This document shows positions 35,995 to 45,270 of a stretch of DNA of 64,000 nt, in pieces (positions within the stretch are counted from its first letter, which is position 1; each line of letters starts with the position of its first letter). The stretch is from positions 310,001-374,000 of the forward strand of contig JACKPV010000025.1 in assembly GCA_024233305.1 (NCBI GenBank), written 5' to 3'. A program made the translations under genes and the position numbers. The notes below the pieces were generated by a model. That model saw only the letters and a list, made by a program, of their open reading frames with translations. It ran no database searches and was not told the DNA's origin. The stretch is from Verrucomicrobiales bacterium. GTDB lineage: Bacteria > Verrucomicrobiota > Verrucomicrobiia > Limisphaerales > J093.

Positions 35995-38900
35995 CTATTC
36001 ACTGAAAACCTCGTTGTAACTCTCGACCACCGCGCGCGGATTGGTGATCGAGCCCTCGATCCGCACGACGGATTTGCTGACGGACTCGCCGGTAACGACG
36101 TAATTGGTGCACATCCGGTTGAAGGCTCCGGGCCCCACGTAAACCGAGCCCGGCGCCTCGCGGAGCGACTGACCGAAGGCGTAGATGACGAACCGCGGCT
36201 CGTCCTCCTTCACCAACGACAGGATCTGCTGCGGGATCCGCTCCATAATGGCGTCGTTGAGCAGGTTGTTGGTGTTGATATAGGGGGAGTTGATCGTCAG
36301 CTCGGGCGTCGCCAGCAACCGGCCCAGGGAATCGAACGCGGGGACCGGCATCCCCCGAAGCATCAACTCTTCCTGCCGCGTCCGGTTGATTCCGTCAACG
36401 ATGGCGCGCAGCTGGGGGGAGTTGGGTTGAACCAGCAGGGAGTCGAAGGTGGGCTCGTTGTCGGTCCGGTGGCCCGAAACGGGCGTCGTGTTGGTCAGCA
36501 CGGAAATTCCGCTGAACACGGCGGACCAGGCCGCCAGGCCCTCCTGATTCACGCCCAGCAGGCCCCGGCCCGCCGGATCGTTGGGCGCCGTGGTGAAGAT
36601 CTGCAGCAGCGGCCAGTCGTTGGTGGGATGGGTCCCGAAACTCCCCGCGTGCAGGTACCACTGGTTGGTATCGGCGACCGCGGACTTGAGGTACACCGTC
36701 TGCCAGGGAGTCCCCCGATGCACGCGCCCGATCCAGCCGAGGCTCGGCAGCTTGTTCGTCGGAAACTCCCAGTCATCCGAGCTGTATACCCCGGGATCCT
36801 TCACCGCCGGATCCCGTGAGAGCAGGTCGTAGGACTGGTTCGGATTGCCGCCCCACGGACGATACCGATCGTTGAGCAACCCCAGATTCGAGTTGGTGAG
36901 GGCCACACTGGGCGGCACGGCGAACCGGACGGTGTTGGTGCGCAGGGGATCGCTCGGGCGGTTCCGGGGATCGAGCAGGTCGCCCACCAGGTAATGAACC
37001 AGGGGATCGTCCACCTGCCAAAGAACCTCCTGATAGACTTTGCGCGTGGGGGTGTAGGGGGCCTGGACCGCAATCCTCCCGGACAGTTCGGCCCGCAGGG
37101 CGGCGCGTTGGCGCGGGGTGTTGTACCGCAGCGGCGTCAAACCGCAGAACTCGCGGAACAGGTCGATCGCCTTGTCCTTGTCGTAGGCTCCCGGTCCGGT
37201 GCGGTTGTAGCTGCGCCATTGCTGATCGCTGACGGGAATGTTCCCGAGCGAGATCTCCATCTGGTCGATGACCCCCACCGTGGGCACGTTGAGCGCGTTG
37301 ACGTTCTGAACCCGGTTGGTGAGCCACACGTTACCGGGCTCCCCGCCGATGCCCGTGGCGCCGGGGGCCTGGCCGCGACCCGCCAGGGCGGCGGTCAGGT
37401 TCATCCGCGTGCTCATGTCACCGAAGGCGACGTAGTCCACGATGCGATCGGTCCCCTGGTCGATCAGGGCGCAATAGAACCGGTTCGTGATGACGAGTTC
37501 CATCTGCGGCACGTAGAACCCGAGACCCCGCTGGAAGAACGCCACACCATCGGTTTGCAGGTGCGGCCGGGGCAGCGGCTGGTAGACGGCCTCCGGGAGA
37601 AACAGGCGGCTCTGCGACACGGGCACCTCGAATCGTTTGCCCGGCCAGGTCGAGTTGGTCTGTTCGATGGCGTAGACGTACCGATCCGCCGCCAACGTCC
37701 CGGCAAAGACCTCCGAGTTCGTGAGCCCCATCCGCACATCCCCCGCCAGCCGCAATCGCAAGGGCCGCGGGTAGGCCTGCGAATAGGAGTTCCAAAACTC
37801 GATCCCGAACCGGTTCGAGATCGTCACCAGATACATGAGGTTGGTCTGCACCGGAATCCGGTCGCGCTCAGCGGTCTTCACCGCCTCCGCCCGCCGCGAC
37901 ACCTGGGCCGCATTCAACATGGCGAACTCGTTGAAGTTCGGAAATCCCTTCTTCGCCCCGATCAACAACGGCACGTCATAGACCACGCGGTCCACCGACG
38001 CCCCGTTCTGCCCCAGCCGCAGCATGTCGTTGCGGTGCACCGGATCGCGCAGGTCCAACGGCACCGCGGCCAGCAAGGTGGTGTTGGTGACCTCACGGAA
38101 TCCGCTCACGAAGATGTTGGTGCCATCCGCGCTGAACCGCGGCTGGATCACCGTGGGCAGGTAGGGATACCCCGTCAGGGACGCCCGGTTGGTGGTGGCG
38201 TCGTAGAGGTTGACCGCCAACTGGAGCAGGCGGTGCACGGTGGGAGAGTATTCGTTGACGGGATAGACCAGGATGTTGGTCAACGCGAAGTTGGTGCGGA
38301 CGAGCGTGTCCCCGATCAGCAGGGCGGGCTGTTGCTGCCCGGAATTATCGGTGTAGGTGGTCGGCACGCTGGCCGTTTCGAGCAGCCGCCGGGCGGCCGT
38401 CTCGAAGAAGGTCAACGGCTCCCAGGAAACCAGGTTGGTGGCATCGAGGCGCGCCTGGAATCCGTTGTTCGTAACGACGCTGACGTTGTCGTAATTGAGG
38501 TTGATCTTCTGCCGGGCGGTCGTCCGCGAGTCCATGCCCATCTGCCCGAGCAGGCGATAGAGGGTATACCGGTCGTACGAGGCCAGTCCGCTTTGGACGA
38601 CGCCGAGGTTGTTGGTGAAGGCCGCCGGCACCCGGCTCACGTCGAACAGGTCGTTCAACTCGAAGTAACTGCGGGGATTCTCGCTGCCCGGCCAGGACGC
38701 CGCGGTCTGGTCGTTGTCGGCGGTCAACCCACGCCAGTCCGCGACGAAGGGCCCGTCGGAATACTGGTCGATGGTATCGCGGGCAAAGAAGTCGCGACCG
38801 GTGGCGCCAAAGAGTTGTTCGACGCTGAACAGGTTGTTGTAGTTCCCACCGTACCGGTAGCCCAGGAAACCGAGCGCCTGCGCGAAGGGCGGCGTCACGG

Positions 38901-39762
38901 GCTGGCGCACTCCGCTGAGATAGCGATAGTTCGGCCAGGCGTTGGTATTTAGATCATGCAGGAACGCAGCGAGGTTCAGTTCCCACGAACCGACCCCCTG
39001 GTTGCGCTGGAAAGCCGGCGTTGAAAGGTCCCGCGTGAGGGCGTTGTTGTGAACGAAGTTCAGGTCCAGGCTGCGTCCGGCCGGCAGCACCAGATAGGCG
39101 AAACGCCCGACGAACCGGTTTGTCCCCGAATGCGGCGCGTCGGGGTGCTGCAGTTCGCCGATCCATTCGGGATCGCCCACGAACCGATTGCTCACGACCT
39201 GCGGCCCGTTCCCGACATTCTGCACCACCGGCTGTCCGAGCGCGTCCAGCACCGGCAGCACGCCGTTCGTCTCGAACCGTCCATTTCGGTTGAGATCGAG
39301 AAAGAACCGGAAATCCAACGGGAACCGGCTGTCCGCATTCGTCGCCACATAGACCGGCGGACGGGCGTCGAACATCAGGTTGCCCAGCGCCTGCAACCGC
39401 TGGTTCTCGGTCAGCGGCGTCCCGGGATCCCCCAGGACAAAGTCGTAATTGACGTTCGTGAAGTTCGGCAGGCCGGGCGCCTGGCGCGTGTCGAATCCGT
39501 ACGGACTGGAGAGGTTCGTCGACACCCGGTAGTCGTAGCCCAGGAAACTCCGGGTCGCCAGCAGGCGCGAGACAATGTCGGCCTGGGCCCGTGCCAGGGC
39601 CGTGTCGGACATCAGCCGCGAGGTGATCTGATACTCGGAGACCGCGACCGCAGCGCGCTCGCGGCGGCTGACCGCCAGAAAGGTGATCGCCATCAGGGTC
39701 ACCACCGACAGCATCACCAGGGTGATGACGAGGGCGACACCGCGTTGGGACTGTGGTCTCAT
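35995..39762 (-). CDS. Large pilin-like protein (Verru_Chthon cassette protein A type)
   Basis: A 1255-residue protein that starts with a PilX-like leader and membrane helix (RGVALVITLVMLSVVTLMAITF). A very long Asn/Thr/Gln-rich extracytoplasmic body follows, with no catalytic motif that I can see. Size, leader and its place at the end of three smaller pilin-like genes match what I know as the verrucomicrobial four-gene cassette A-D, where A is the long member. Its ATG (39762) overlaps the stop of the preceding gene by 4 bases. It is probably part of a surface or secretion pseudopilus. Confidence 0.75.
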   Translation of the reverse strand: MRPQSQRGVALVITLVMLSVVTLMAITFLAVSRRERAAVAVSEYQITSRLMSDTALARAQADIVSRLLATRSFLGYDYRVSTNLSSPYGFDTRQAPGLPNFTNVNYDFVLGDPGTPLTENQRLQALGNLMFDARPPVYVATNADSRFPLDFRFFLDLNRNGRFETNGVLPVLDALGQPVVQNVGNGPQVVSNRFVGDPEWIGELQHPDAPHSGTNRFVGRFAYLVLPAGRSLDLNFVHNNALTRDLSTPAFQRNQGVGSWELNLAAFLHDLNTNAWPNYRYLSGVRQPVTPPFAQALGFLGYRYGGNYNNLFSVEQLFGATGRDFFARDTIDQYSDGPFVADWRGLTADNDQTAASWPGSENPRSYFELNDLFDVSRVPAAFTNNLGVVQSGLASYDRYTLYRLLGQMGMDSRTTARQKINLNYDNVSVVTNNGFQARLDATNLVSWEPLTFFETAARRLLETASVPTTYTDNSGQQQPALLIGDTLVRTNFALTNILVYPVNEYSPTVHRLLQLAVNLYDATTNRASLTGYPYLPTVIQPRFSADGTNIFVSGFREVTNTTLLAAVPLDLRDPVHRNDMLRLGQNGASVDRVVYDVPLLIGAKKGFPNFNEFAMLNAAQVSRRAEAVKTAERDRIPVQTNLMYLVTISNRFGIEFWNSYSQAYPRPLRLRLAGDVRMGLTNSEVFAGTLAADRYVYAIEQTNSTWPGKRFEVPVSQSRLFLPEAVYQPLPRPHLQTDGVAFFQRGLGFYVPQMELVITNRFYCALIDQGTDRIVDYVAFGDMSTRMNLTAALAGRGQAPGATGIGGEPGNVWLTNRVQNVNALNVPTVGVIDQMEISLGNIPVSDQQWRSYNRTGPGAYDKDKAIDLFREFCGLTPLRYNTPRQRAALRAELSGRIAVQAPYTPTRKVYQEVLWQVDDPLVHYLVGDLLDPRNRPSDPLRTNTVRFAVPPSVALTNSNLGLLNDRYRPWGGNPNQSYDLLSRDPAVKDPGVYSSDDWEFPTNKLPSLGWIGRVHRGTPWQTVYLKSAVADTNQWYLHAGSFGTHPTNDWPLLQIFTTAPNDPAGRGLLGVNQEGLAAWSAVFSGISVLTNTTPVSGHRTDNEPTFDSLLVQPNSPQLRAIVDGINRTRQEELMLRGMPVPAFDSLGRLLATPELTINSPYINTNNLLNDAIMERIPQQILSLVKEDEPRFVIYAFGQSLREAPGSVYVGPGAFNRMCTNYVVTGESVSKSVVRIEGSITNPRAVVESYNEVFSE

Positions 39763-40601
39763 GGCTGGGCGAAGAACGGCCGCGTAGCGGCTCCCAAACG
39801 GATGGGAATTCGTTGACGGAACAACTGCACCTGTCCGGCGTGGTCGGCGAGAAACTCGAGAGCCCGCGTTGATCCCGCGGCGAACCCTTCGTACTGGGCC
39901 AGGGTCTGAGGTTCCAGAACCCCCAGCTCGACCTCGACGTAGGCCGGCAGGGCGTTGCTCGTGAAGGCATACCGGGTTTCCCCGCCTTGGTCGGGCGAGA
40001 GCAGCACCTCGGGATCGTAGAGGTTCGTGGGCCGATAAATCATGGGCCATCCGAGGGCGTCGTAAGGCACCACCCGGAAATGGATCACCCCGCCGAGCAC
40101 CGGCACGAACCGCTCCGGCCGCTGCTGCAGCACGGAATGGACGAGGTTCGTCGGATCCACGGCCCACGGCAGGGCGTTGGTCGAGTAGCGCGAAAGCGTT
40201 CCCACCCCGTTGCCGGCGAAAAGCACCCGGTAGCCCGTCGCGGAAAACTCCTGGTTGTACCGGGTCAGGAAGGTCAGCTCGTGCAGGAGGTTCGTTCGCC
40301 GCTGCCCCTCCATCAGGTTCTGGACCACCGGCGGCCAGTAGGCCACATGACCTGCCAGGTTGGTGCCCAGCAGCCGGTCGGTGGCTGCCATATCCGTCAT
40401 GTCCCGGGTCAGCAGGTCCAGCGTGGCGCGTGATCCTTCGAGAACGTCCACCTGGGTGACGTTGGCGCGCAGGCCCCGCTGGACCTGATAGAACATGCCG
40501 TAGAGCGAGGCGATGATCACGCCCATGATCGATACCGCAAGGAGCAGCTCAAGGAGCGAGAAGCCCGACCGGGGGCGCAGGGATGAGAGCGGTCTTTTCA
40601 T
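39759..40601 (-). CDS. Prepilin-type protein (PilW-like, cassette C type)
   Basis: A 280-residue protein. The leader SGFSLLELLLAVSIMGVIIAS is a standard prepilin peptidase site followed by the N-terminal helix, and the next stretch (VDVLEGSRATLDLLTRDM) is PilW/GspJ-like. The remaining part is beta-rich. It overlaps both neighbours by 4 bases, so the cassette is tightly coupled. The start is ATG at 40601. Confidence 0.8.
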   Translation of the reverse strand: MKRPLSSLRPRSGFSLLELLLAVSIMGVIIASLYGMFYQVQRGLRANVTQVDVLEGSRATLDLLTRDMTDMAATDRLLGTNLAGHVAYWPPVVQNLMEGQRRTNLLHELTFLTRYNQEFSATGYRVLFAGNGVGTLSRYSTNALPWAVDPTNLVHSVLQQRPERFVPVLGGVIHFRVVPYDALGWPMIYRPTNLYDPEVLLSPDQGGETRYAFTSNALPAYVEVELGVLEPQTLAQYEGFAAGSTRALEFLADHAGQVQLFRQRIPIRLGAATRPFFAQP

Positions 40602-41452
40602 TGCGCGATGCGGAACTCGGCCGGTTGCGTCCAGTGAAGGTCGGGCTGGCGACTGCCGGCAGACAGGGCCTCGAGATAGCCGGAGGACAACACCCGGAAG
40701 ACCTTGCGCCCGGTGCCGGTGACCCCGAGCTGCGGCTGGTTCGCTGGTCCAGTGACCCGGGCGGGCCATTCGATCGTCAGTCGGAGTTCGTGGGTATTCT
40801 CCGTCATGTTCTCGGCCACGAGGTAATTCTGCTGCCGGATTTGCTGCTGCTCGGGAGAAATCGACGTGTCGTTGAAGTTGGTCAGGGCCGGCGGGTACGG
40901 ACTGAAGGGGACGGCCTCCACGGACAGCAGATAGGTGAACGCAAATTCGTTGCCGGGCGTCTTGTCCACCGCGGATCCTCCCACGGCGCGCACCACCGCC
41001 TGGGACCGGCGCATCACCCATTGGTTGTTCGCATCCCGCTGATACTTGGGCTGGGTCAGCAGTCCCACGATCTCCAGCCCGGTGCTGTAACCGCCCTGCT
41101 CCACCGTCCGCGCTCCGTACCGGTAGACGAGCGTCCGGGTCGTGGCGCCGGACTGCTCGGTGCGTTGCAGCACTTCAACATGGTTGGTGAGGTAGTCCAT
41201 TCCCCGGGCGCCGCTCCGGATGGCTTCCAACCACAGCAACCCCTCCTGATTGATCAGCGTGTCCTCGCGATTGTCCTTCTGCACCTGGAATCCAGTGGGC
41301 AGCACCCCGATGATCGCCACCATCGCAAAGGCCACGACCGCGATGCAGATCGCGATCTCGACCATCGTGAAACCGCGCTCAACCCGTCGTCCGCCCGCGC
41401 GTTGGCGGGCGCGCACGATGGCGCGCCGGAATGGGTTCGCCTGGGTGGTCAT
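40598..41452 (-). CDS. Prepilin-type protein (PilV-like, cassette B type)
   Basis: A 284-residue protein with leader ERGFTMVEIAICIAVVAFAM and the PilV/GspI-like continuation (VLPTGFQVQKDNREDTLINQ). It overlaps the next gene by 4 bases at its end and the previous by 4 at its start. ATG at 41452. It probably forms one of the minor pilins of the cassette. Confidence 0.8.
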   Translation of the reverse strand: MTTQANPFRRAIVRARQRAGGRRVERGFTMVEIAICIAVVAFAMVAIIGVLPTGFQVQKDNREDTLINQEGLLWLEAIRSGARGMDYLTNHVEVLQRTEQSGATTRTLVYRYGARTVEQGGYSTGLEIVGLLTQPKYQRDANNQWVMRRSQAVVRAVGGSAVDKTPGNEFAFTYLLSVEAVPFSPYPPALTNFNDTSISPEQQQIRQQNYLVAENMTENTHELRLTIEWPARVTGPANQPQLGVTGTGRKVFRVLSSGYLEALSAGSRQPDLHWTQPAEFRIAQ

Positions 41453-42285
41453 GGCATCTTGTAGGTCTGGACCTCCGCCCGCCCCGTCAACCAGTTGACC
41501 AGGATGTCCACCCGGTTGGTCGGCGGCGAAATTGAGAAGTCCGGCGCGGCGCCCAGATCGGGGACGCCATTCGCGTCCCGGAGGTAGAAGGCGCTGCCCC
41601 GGCTCAGGCTCACCGCCTCGCCCTCGATCTTCGGCTCCCAATCGTCGTCGTAGTAAACCCGCCCCTGCGGATCAAAAGCGATGTAGGGCGCGCGGAGCAT
41701 CGGACTGAGCGCGGTCGGAAAAGGGAAGTTGCCGTAGGGCAGCGGCCGGTTGGTGACCGAGAGCGTGCCCGAAACGCTCTCCCATTGGCCCTTCGTCAAC
41801 TCGACCAGCCGGTTGGTCAGGAACAGCATGCCCTCAGGCAGGTCCTTCCAGTCGGTCAGGTAGCGCGGCCGCCCCTGCCCCGGCTGATCCCCCACCGAAC
41901 GCCGGGTGAACAGGGCATAGGAGGCGTATTGCCGGGTGAACAGACTGCGGAGCAGCAGCTCCTCGCGCTGGCGATCCGGGTTGGCCGAGGTCGCCAGCAG
42001 CGGCAAGTGCTGGGCCACGGTGGGCGGCGTGAAGACCACGTAGACCGTGCGCCGGTTGTTGATCGCCATCTGCCGCGCCAACCCCAGGTCATCCAGCACC
42101 TGGCGCTCCCCGGACGCCTGCGTGTTGACCTGCGTCAACGACCGCAACGCCGGCACACTCGTCACCGCCAGCACGCCGATGATCCCGATCACCAGCAGCA
42201 GTTCGATCAGCGTGAAGGCCCGCGGGCGCCGCCCGTCCGATGCGGGACGGCGCGGGCGAAACGCTGGATGACCGGGGGGCATCAT
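41449..42285 (-). CDS. Prepilin-type protein (GspH-like, cassette D type)
   Basis: A 278-residue protein with leader AFTLIELLLVIGIIGVLAV and the GspH-like continuation (QVLDDLGLARQMAINNRRTVYVVF). The start is decided by a strong AGGAGG on the minus strand, followed after four bases by ATG at 42285, or after seven by ATG at 42282. It is preceded by 8 bases of spacing from the pseudopilin upstream. Confidence 0.8.
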   Translation of the reverse strand: MMPPGHPAFRPRRPASDGRRPRAFTLIELLLVIGIIGVLAVTSVPALRSLTQVNTQASGERQVLDDLGLARQMAINNRRTVYVVFTPPTVAQHLPLLATSANPDRQREELLLRSLFTRQYASYALFTRRSVGDQPGQGRPRYLTDWKDLPEGMLFLTNRLVELTKGQWESVSGTLSVTNRPLPYGNFPFPTALSPMLRAPYIAFDPQGRVYYDDDWEPKIEGEAVSLSRGSAFYLRDANGVPDLGAAPDFSISPPTNRVDILVNWLTGRAEVQTYKMP

Positions 42286-42293
42286 CACACCTC

Positions 42294-43163
42294 CTATTGC
42301 CAACTCAACACGTTGTCCTTGTTGAAGCCGAAGTTCGCCTTGACCGACGCATCGGCCACGCCATCCGGCCCCATGGACCACGCAATGACATTGGCGTTGA
42401 CCTCGAACCGATCCCCGCCCCCGTCCCCCGCCTCGGCCGGGCCGCGGCGCAGACCGAAATAGCCGAGATCACCCGCCTCCTGCGACACCGCCTGCCGGCG
42501 GTAAAAGCCGTCGCGGCATTTGCCGTCCGCGTTCAGATCGATGGTGATGATGTAGGGATTCCCCCACGGATCCCGCCAGACGCCGTCCGGCCCGACACCC
42601 TTGCCCTGATAGGTCGGCACACCGGCGCCCCCGGGCCGGCGCTGGTAGCCGACGTCCTTGACGTCGAGCAGCGTGAGGTTTTTCGGATTGTAGGCGTGCC
42701 CGGCGTTCACGGTGGGACCTCCCGCCGCGGTCTGCACCATGTCACGCAAGATGGCGACCACCTCGGAGTTGTTGTTTTGCCCGCGTCCGAGGTTGCCGAT
42801 CAACGGCAGCGCCTGGCCTTTGGCGTTCCAGAGGGTGCCCGGTGATGCCGGCCCCTGGACGGTGCCGAACGTAAAGTCCGGCGACGTGGTGGTGGTGCTT
42901 TCCCGGGAGGGCTTGGACACGGGCATCCGGCTGTAGGTGGCCTCGTACTGGTTCACCGCGCCGGCCAGATTGCTCATGTCGGTCCGGGCAGTCATGATCT
43001 TGGCCTTCTTCGAGGCCTGGGTCACGGCGGGGAGGATCATGCCGGCGAGGATGGCGATGATCGCGATCACGACCAGCAGTTCGATGAGCGTGAAGCCCCT
43101 GCGGTCACGGCCCCGGATTCCAAAGCCGGGGATGGGTCTGGGAAACGCTTGCATAAAAATCAC
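42294..43163 (-). CDS. GspG-like prepilin-type protein
   Basis: A 289-residue protein with leader RRGFTLIELLVVIAIIAILAGM. A GspG-type body follows, containing VWRDPWGNPYIITIDLNADGKC, the calcium-loop-like motif of major pseudopilins. The GTG at 43163 overlaps the upstream stop as GTGA; an ATG lies three codons inside. It probably forms or caps the fibre of this system. Confidence 0.8.
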   Translation of the reverse strand: MIFMQAFPRPIPGFGIRGRDRRGFTLIELLVVIAIIAILAGMILPAVTQASKKAKIMTARTDMSNLAGAVNQYEATYSRMPVSKPSRESTTTTSPDFTFGTVQGPASPGTLWNAKGQALPLIGNLGRGQNNNSEVVAILRDMVQTAAGGPTVNAGHAYNPKNLTLLDVKDVGYQRRPGGAGVPTYQGKGVGPDGVWRDPWGNPYIITIDLNADGKCRDGFYRRQAVSQEAGDLGYFGLRRGPAEAGDGGGDRFEVNANVIAWSMGPDGVADASVKANFGFNKDNVLSWQ

Positions 43164-43915
43164 TCTTCCTTCCAGTTGCCGATGATCCTGCGCTCCTTGC
43201 CGATGACGACCTCCGCCCAGAGGTCGAATGAATTCTGGTTGTGCACCGGGCGGGTGGAGACGTATTGCCAGGGGTTTACCCGCAGCAGACGTTCATCGCT
43301 CACGACGCCCTTGAGCGGGGCGGAGTCCTTCAGGCTGACCCCGTTGATGGTCTTGCTCACCGGCCACTCGACGGGCACCGCCAGCAACTCAACATCGGAG
43401 ACACCCCCGACGGCGATCTCCTGCCGCTGACGCGCTTTCAACGCGCCGAGGTAGTTCTTGGGCCTCTCGGGGGCTTCGGAGGAGTTCACGAAGCCCCTGC
43501 GGTTGAAGGCTCGACCGATCTCCGGCGCGGACAGACGTTCCTCGCGATCGGAGGTCTGGTAATACATCCCCTGCTGGCTGGATATGGTGCCCACCAGTTC
43601 GTAGTAGAGGGGATGCAGCACGGTGCTGGCATTCACCCCGTCGCGGGCATTATCCGGCGGATACTGGTTGAAATCGAAGCGGTAGCTCTCGATGGCGGTC
43701 ACCAACCGATCCCGCTCGGCGCGGATGGCGGATTCCTTCGATTTCCGCCCCGCCACGGTGGCCAACCCGACGCCAATCGCCGCCAGAACACCGATGATCG
43801 AGATGACGGTCAGCAGTTCGATCAGCGAGAAACCCCGCGGAAATCGTCGCCGGCCTGCCCGGGATCGAGGCCCACCGCGGCCCGCGCTCGGGGTCTCCAA
43901 TATGTTGGTCCGCAT
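43160..43915 (-). CDS. Prepilin-type protein, first of the pilin cassette
   Basis: A 251-residue protein with leader PRGFSLIELLTVISIIGVLAAI. The body has a mixture of helix and strands ending in ERRIIGNWKEE. The start is uncertain. ATG at 43915 follows a GGTGA seven bases upstream. Earlier in-frame starts exist at 43921 and 43942, and a GTG at 43978 that overlaps the stop of the antitoxin gene. Confidence 0.75.
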   Translation of the reverse strand: MRTNILETPSAGRGGPRSRAGRRRFPRGFSLIELLTVISIIGVLAAIGVGLATVAGRKSKESAIRAERDRLVTAIESYRFDFNQYPPDNARDGVNASTVLHPLYYELVGTISSQQGMYYQTSDREERLSAPEIGRAFNRRGFVNSSEAPERPKNYLGALKARQRQEIAVGGVSDVELLAVPVEWPVSKTINGVSLKDSAPLKGVVSDERLLRVNPWQYVSTRPVHNQNSFDLWAEVVIGKERRIIGNWKEE

Positions 43916-43974
43916 GTTCATGTCACCGCAGGTTCCGTTCATGCAACAAAAGTCGTGCCATTTAACCGGGTTTC

Positions 43975-44250
43975 TCACCGGCGGCGCAACTCATCTTCGA
44001 GCCGTTCACTCATCCACTGCTTGATCATGCTCTGGTAGTTCAGGTACCGGGACCGGGCCAACCGCTTGATCCGGGCCAGCATCCGCGGATCCATCCGGAG
44101 GGTGATCGTCACGGACTCGCCGCCCTCGGTGCCGGTGGCCACCGCCGATTCCATCAGGCGCAAGTCCACCCGTGAATCCGCCCAGAACGCGGCCTCCGCC
44201 TCTTCGCTGTCGAAGAGCGGCACCTCGTCCCATCGCGTGATCACGTTCAT
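43975..44250 (-). CDS. CopG-type (BrnA-like) antitoxin
   Basis: A 91-residue protein. The N-terminal motif VPLFDSEEAEAAFWADS is typical of the CopG antitoxins that pair with BrnT. A ribbon-helix-helix follows (TITLRMDPRMLARIKRLARSRYLNYQSM). It should bind the toxin and repress the shared promoter. It lies 42 bases after the toxin gene, the usual toxin-first order of brnTA. A GTG one codon before the ATG at 44250 could also be the start. Confidence 0.82.
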   Translation of the reverse strand: MNVITRWDEVPLFDSEEAEAAFWADSRVDLRLMESAVATGTEGGESVTITLRMDPRMLARIKRLARSRYLNYQSMIKQWMSERLEDELRRR

Positions 44251-44292
44251 CACCGAAGCCCGGCAAACCCCGCGTGCGCCTCGTCGGCGAGG

Positions 44293-44580
44293 TCACGGCG
44301 TCAACATCCGATCGACTTTTCGCTGGTAGAAGAACTGTTCCTCCGCCACGAACTCCCGGGCTTGGATCACCCGTACCTGCCTGCCATTGGTGCGGTAAAC
44401 GCTGAACACCCCCACCCCGCTCGCCGACCGGCCCAGATTGAAAAACCGGGCCTGGGCCGAGAACCGCGAGGAATCCGGCATCAAACGCACCGCAAAAGGG
44501 TCCTCGAAGGACTCTTCAATGTCACGCAGTGTCAAAGAACCGTCACACTCGAAGGGCGGATTCGTCCAGTCGAATTCCAT
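44293..44580 (-). CDS. BrnT-like ribonuclease toxin
   Basis: A 95-residue protein with the BrnT pattern: EFDWTNPPF at the start, EESFEDPFA in the middle, and RVIQAREFVAEEQFFYQRK at the end, where the family has ISAR and a basic helix. BrnT toxins are small RNases whose antitoxin is BrnA. It precedes the CopG-type gene and is the first gene of the leftward run. The start is ATG at 44580. Confidence 0.75.
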   Translation of the reverse strand: MEFDWTNPPFECDGSLTLRDIEESFEDPFAVRLMPDSSRFSAQARFFNLGRSASGVGVFSVYRTNGRQVRVIQAREFVAEEQFFYQRKVDRMLTP

Positions 44581-44608
44581 CGCTCACTCCGTAAATCAAT
44601 CGCCCATG

Positions 44609-44624
44609 CAATGTGTTTACATTG
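44609..44624 (-). promoter_or_regulatory. Operator-like dyad upstream of brnT
   Basis: CAATGT-GTTT-ACATTG is a perfect six-base inverted repeat with a 4-base spacer, about 30 bases before the toxin start, in the only AT-rich patch nearby. A minus-strand TTGACT at 44651-44656 with TAAATA 16 bases on may be the promoter. A CopG-type antitoxin is the obvious candidate repressor. Confidence 0.5.
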
Positions 44625-44932
44625 TATTTACAGCAATCCCCCTGCCAGTCAAGCGATGGATCGGCAAAATAATCCCCGGCCCGCCCCCCCTCCTCCGGGC
44701 AACCGGACACCTGGAGTCACCAACCCGGTGCGGCCGAACCGGAAACACACCGATGATCACCGCCAGCCACCGGAACCAGCGGCAAGTGCTTCCCCGAAAC
44801 GGGCGCATTCCAGGTTCGGCGGGGTCTCGCGCCGGGTGAAGACCGTGCATTCAAGTCATTGTTGACCAGACCATTCCGACGTATCCAGTCCCGGCCGCCC
44901 CGGACCTCTGAGCCGTAACGATTCAGTGAGTC

Positions 44933-45085
44933 GTAGCCGCCGACGTTCAGTCGGCGCATGATTCAGTGGGGGATACGGACGCCTGCCGCCGGGCGCGACG
45001 ATCCACCAAGACGTGGGGGCCAGTCGGAGACGGCGAGACCGCGTAAGCCCCTGGATTTCAGCGCCGACTACACGTCGGCGACTAC
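44933..45085 (-). repeat. Dispersed ~152-bp MITE-like element, copy 3
   Basis: The ends at 44933-44957 (core GCCGCCGACGTTCAGTCGGC) and 45061-45085 have start-to-start spacing of 128 bp. The interior begins ATGATTCAGTGGGGGATACGG, matching the reverse complement of copies 1 and 2, so this copy is inverted relative to them. The flank CGATTCAG before the left end is shared with copy 1. Confidence 0.7.
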
Positions 45086-45130
45086 CGCGGGTTGAATTGA
45101 TGCGGCTGAGCCGCACGGCTTCCAAGCGCC

Positions 45131-45155
45131 GTAGCCGCTGACGCCCAGTCCCGGA
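45131..45155 (+). repeat. Solo end of the dispersed element
   Basis: GTAGCCGCTGACGCCCAGTC is a degenerate match to the 25-bp end found in copies 1-3. It has no partner at the expected 127-bp distance, so it is probably a truncated copy. Confidence 0.45.
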
Positions 45156-45270
45156 GGCAGACGTGCGCACCGCCCACCGTCGCTCGACTCCCGAGGACCG
45201 CCGGGGAGCAGGCGCGACGCGCCGTTGAATTGCTTGCCAAGCTCACGGGCCCCAAGCCACGATCTCAACC

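Larger units (their letters stand above)
44581..45270. other. 690-bp divergent intergenic region
   Basis: It lies between brnT (left) and the YeaQ-like gene (right). It has an AT-rich patch at 44590-44660 with an operator-like dyad, then copy 3 of the dispersed element (44933-45085) and a further solo end (45131-45155). No gene is supported. Confidence 0.6.
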
